Positions 22,067 to 22,940 of a DNA stretch of 22,940 nucleotides are shown one piece after another. Every line of letters begins with the position of its first letter. The first letter of the stretch is position 1. The stretch covers positions 1 through 22,940 of the forward strand of contig JAVBSN010000023.1 of NCBI GenBank assembly GCA_031547045.1, read 5' to 3'. The notes under the pieces were generated by a model, which was given only the letters and a program-made list of their open reading frames with translations, made no database searches and was not told the origin of the DNA. Origin of the DNA: JAVBSN01 sp031547045 (lineage in GTDB: Bacteria > Bacillota > Clostridia > Lachnospirales > Lachnospiraceae). Position numbers and translations under genes: made by a program.

Positions 22067-22143
22067 GAAGAGGACATTTCTAGATATACTTACCACTATA
22101 TTAAATGAAATATAGTTAGTTAAGTATTAGAAATGTCCTCTTC
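22067..22143. terminator. Very long hairpin between convergent lrp and membrane protein genes
   Basis: A 16-bp perfect outer stem (22067-22082 with 22128-22143, GAAGAGGACATTTCTA and complement), a 3-base bulge, a 7-bp stem ATACTTA/TAAGTAT (22086-22092, 22121-22127), a small internal loop, and an 8-bp stem ACTATATT/AATATAGT (22095-22102, 22109-22116) with a 6-base loop. No T-run on either side. It may terminate both genes or be a remnant of a small palindromic element. Confidence 0.65.
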
Positions 22144-22169
22144 TTCCCACTCATATATACAAAAATATG

Positions 22170-22940
22170 TTATTGCTGATCTTGGTTCTCGCCACCCTCT
22201 TCAACTGGTGCCTCTGTAGTAGCTTCTGTTATTACCTCTTCTGTTGTCGCCTCTGTTGTTACTTCTTCTGTTGTTGCTTCTGTTGTAGGTGCAGTACTAG
22301 AATTAATCAAATCATAAAAAGCAACTAAAGTTTCATCACTGTTCTTAAATGCAACATTACAATCTTCTGCATCTGAAAATACTTTTACAATATCTGGATC
22401 ATTTGATACTGATTCTACATATGCTTTTGTAGCTTCATCCAATTCACCATTATAAATTAAATAATTACCATTCTCATCAATTGTAAGATAAAATTGATAT
22501 ATATCAAACGGTTCTGATACAACATCCTTAAGCATTATATTTGTTTGTGCAAATACTATCATAGAATTCTCTGTATATCCTGGCTTGGTATAACATACCA
22601 AATTATTATATCCCTTTATGTACACTGCTTTACTTTGTAACTTAGTAATATCATCAAATTGTTCTGGATTAGTTACTAACGTCTTAAGAGTCTCTGCATC
22701 ACAAGCTGCTATTGCTTGATAATACTTATTGATTAATTCATTAACTGCTGGATATGCATCCTTCTCATATGGTGTATATGCTTCTTCCGTTGTTTCTGTA
22801 TCTTCCGAAGTTACTACTTCTGGTTTATCAGTATGCTTTAATTTAATAACTACTATTAAAACTATACATAATAATGCAAATACTGACCATGCAAGTATTA
22901 GCTTAATCTTTGGGTTAATATATATTGAATCATTTCCTAC
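22170..22940 (-). CDS. Membrane-anchored extracellular protein with Thr/Glu repeat tail (5' end beyond window)
   Basis: The minus-strand frame is open from the stop at 22170 to the right edge, giving at least 256 residues; a GTG at 22625 is internal and not the start. Reading from the edge: a short polar stretch ending in NPKIK, a membrane helix LILAWSVFALLCIVILIVVI, a Thr/Glu-rich linker (HTDKPEVVTSEDTETTEEAYTP), a soluble domain beginning about YEKDAYPAVNELINKYYQAIAACD and running to NSDETLVAFYDLINSS, and a C-terminal tail of three TTEATTEEV-type repeats ending in GGENQDQQ. The domain's helix NxLINKYYxAIAxxD suggests an NTF2-like or similar small fold, which is inference. Not assigned to a known family. 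The N-terminus may include a zinc ribbon as in many Lachnospiraceae proteins with this layout, but that part is outside the window. Confidence 0.75.
   Translation of the reverse strand, partial: VGNDSIYINPKIKLILAWSVFALLCIVLIVVIKLKHTDKPEVVTSEDTETTEEAYTPYEKDAYPAVNELINKYYQAIAACDAETLKTLVTNPEQFDDITKLQSKAVYIKGYNNLVCYTKPGYTENSMIVFAQTNIMLKDVVSEPFDIYQFYLTIDENGNYLIYNGELDEATKAYVESVSNDPDIVKVFSDAEDCNVAFKNSDETLVAFYDLINSSTAPTTEATTEEVTTEATTEEVITEATTEAPVEEGGENQDQQ
22206..22286 (-). repeat. Three 27-base coding repeats (TTEATTEEV)
   Basis: Three tandem 9-codon units, TTEATTEEV, TTEATTEEV and ITEATTEAP, in the C-terminal tail of the membrane-anchored protein. Low-complexity Thr/Glu tails are typical of extracellular linkers and prone to length variation. 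Confidence 0.8.

Noticed and set aside
22206..22286. Tandem repeat as a CRISPR-like or regulatory array
   Set aside because: The 27-base units are in frame and directly adjacent with no spacers; they simply encode a Thr/Glu tail.
22170..22625. A complete 151-residue protein starting at 22625
   Set aside because: The frame continues without a stop to the window edge and includes a clear membrane helix and linker, so the GTG at 22625 is internal.
1..22940. A new multi-gene defence, biosynthetic or mobile system
   Set aside because: Nearly all genes are recognisable housekeeping or regulatory families; no nuclease, methylase, toxin pair, transposase, integrase or biosynthetic core enzyme was found.

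Overview
The window reads as ordinary chromosome from a low-GC, anaerobic member of the Clostridia, most likely a Lachnospiraceae-type organism. This is inferred from very AT-rich coding DNA, strong AGGAGG ribosome binding sites, a LigA with 'PRNLCSGSVRQLN' and 'SWKLDG' motifs, an IscR-IscS-IscU-MnmA Fe-S/thiolation operon, a PadR-HAAS-DUF4097 cassette, a flavin reductase-rubredoxin fusion, and a MetA with the Glu111 of acetyl-CoA-using enzymes. No CRISPR array, rRNA, tRNA, intact transposon or prophage gene was seen.

Layout, left to right. 1-2.1 kb: nearly complete glycolytic GAPDH gene (minus, runs off the left edge) and a divergent histidinol-phosphatase, closed by a two-way terminator. 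2.2-4.1 kb: minus-strand cassette padR -> HAAS/DUF1700 membrane protein -> DUF4097 protein, tightly overlapped behind a consensus promoter. 4.1-4.56 kb: intergenic stretch with two terminators and a possible gene remnant. 4.56-8.5 kb: minus-strand operon iscR -> iscS -> iscU -> mnmA -> HAD phosphatase with an IscR-like operator at its promoter: IscS supplies sulfur both to Fe-S assembly on IscU and to MnmA for tRNA 2-thiouridine. 8.6-11.8 kb: small conserved protein, divergent SpoVB-like flippase, DegV, and a small membrane protein. 12-13.3 kb: flavin reductase-rubredoxin fusion followed by another unknown membrane protein. 13.7-21.2 kb, minus strand: rluF -> ligA, then a 1239-residue hybrid sensor kinase with two different periplasmic binding domains, then metAA. 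21.5-22.0 kb: an Lrp/AsnC regulator with a hairpin at the start of its transcript. 22.2 kb to the edge: a membrane-anchored protein with a Thr/Glu repeat tail, open to the right edge.

No clearly new multi-gene system is visible. The items most worth a second look are the sensor kinase architecture with its degenerate first receiver, an exact 19-residue ladder in the DUF4097 protein, 5'-end hairpins on the metAA and lrp transcripts, the IscR-like operator, a 31-bp-class hairpin after lrp, and a truncated gene-like ORF at 4.1-4.2 kb. Several genes have an in-frame GTG lying inside the ribosome binding site just upstream of the true ATG; I moved those starts and say so in each entry. All family assignments are from memory and motif reading, with no database search.
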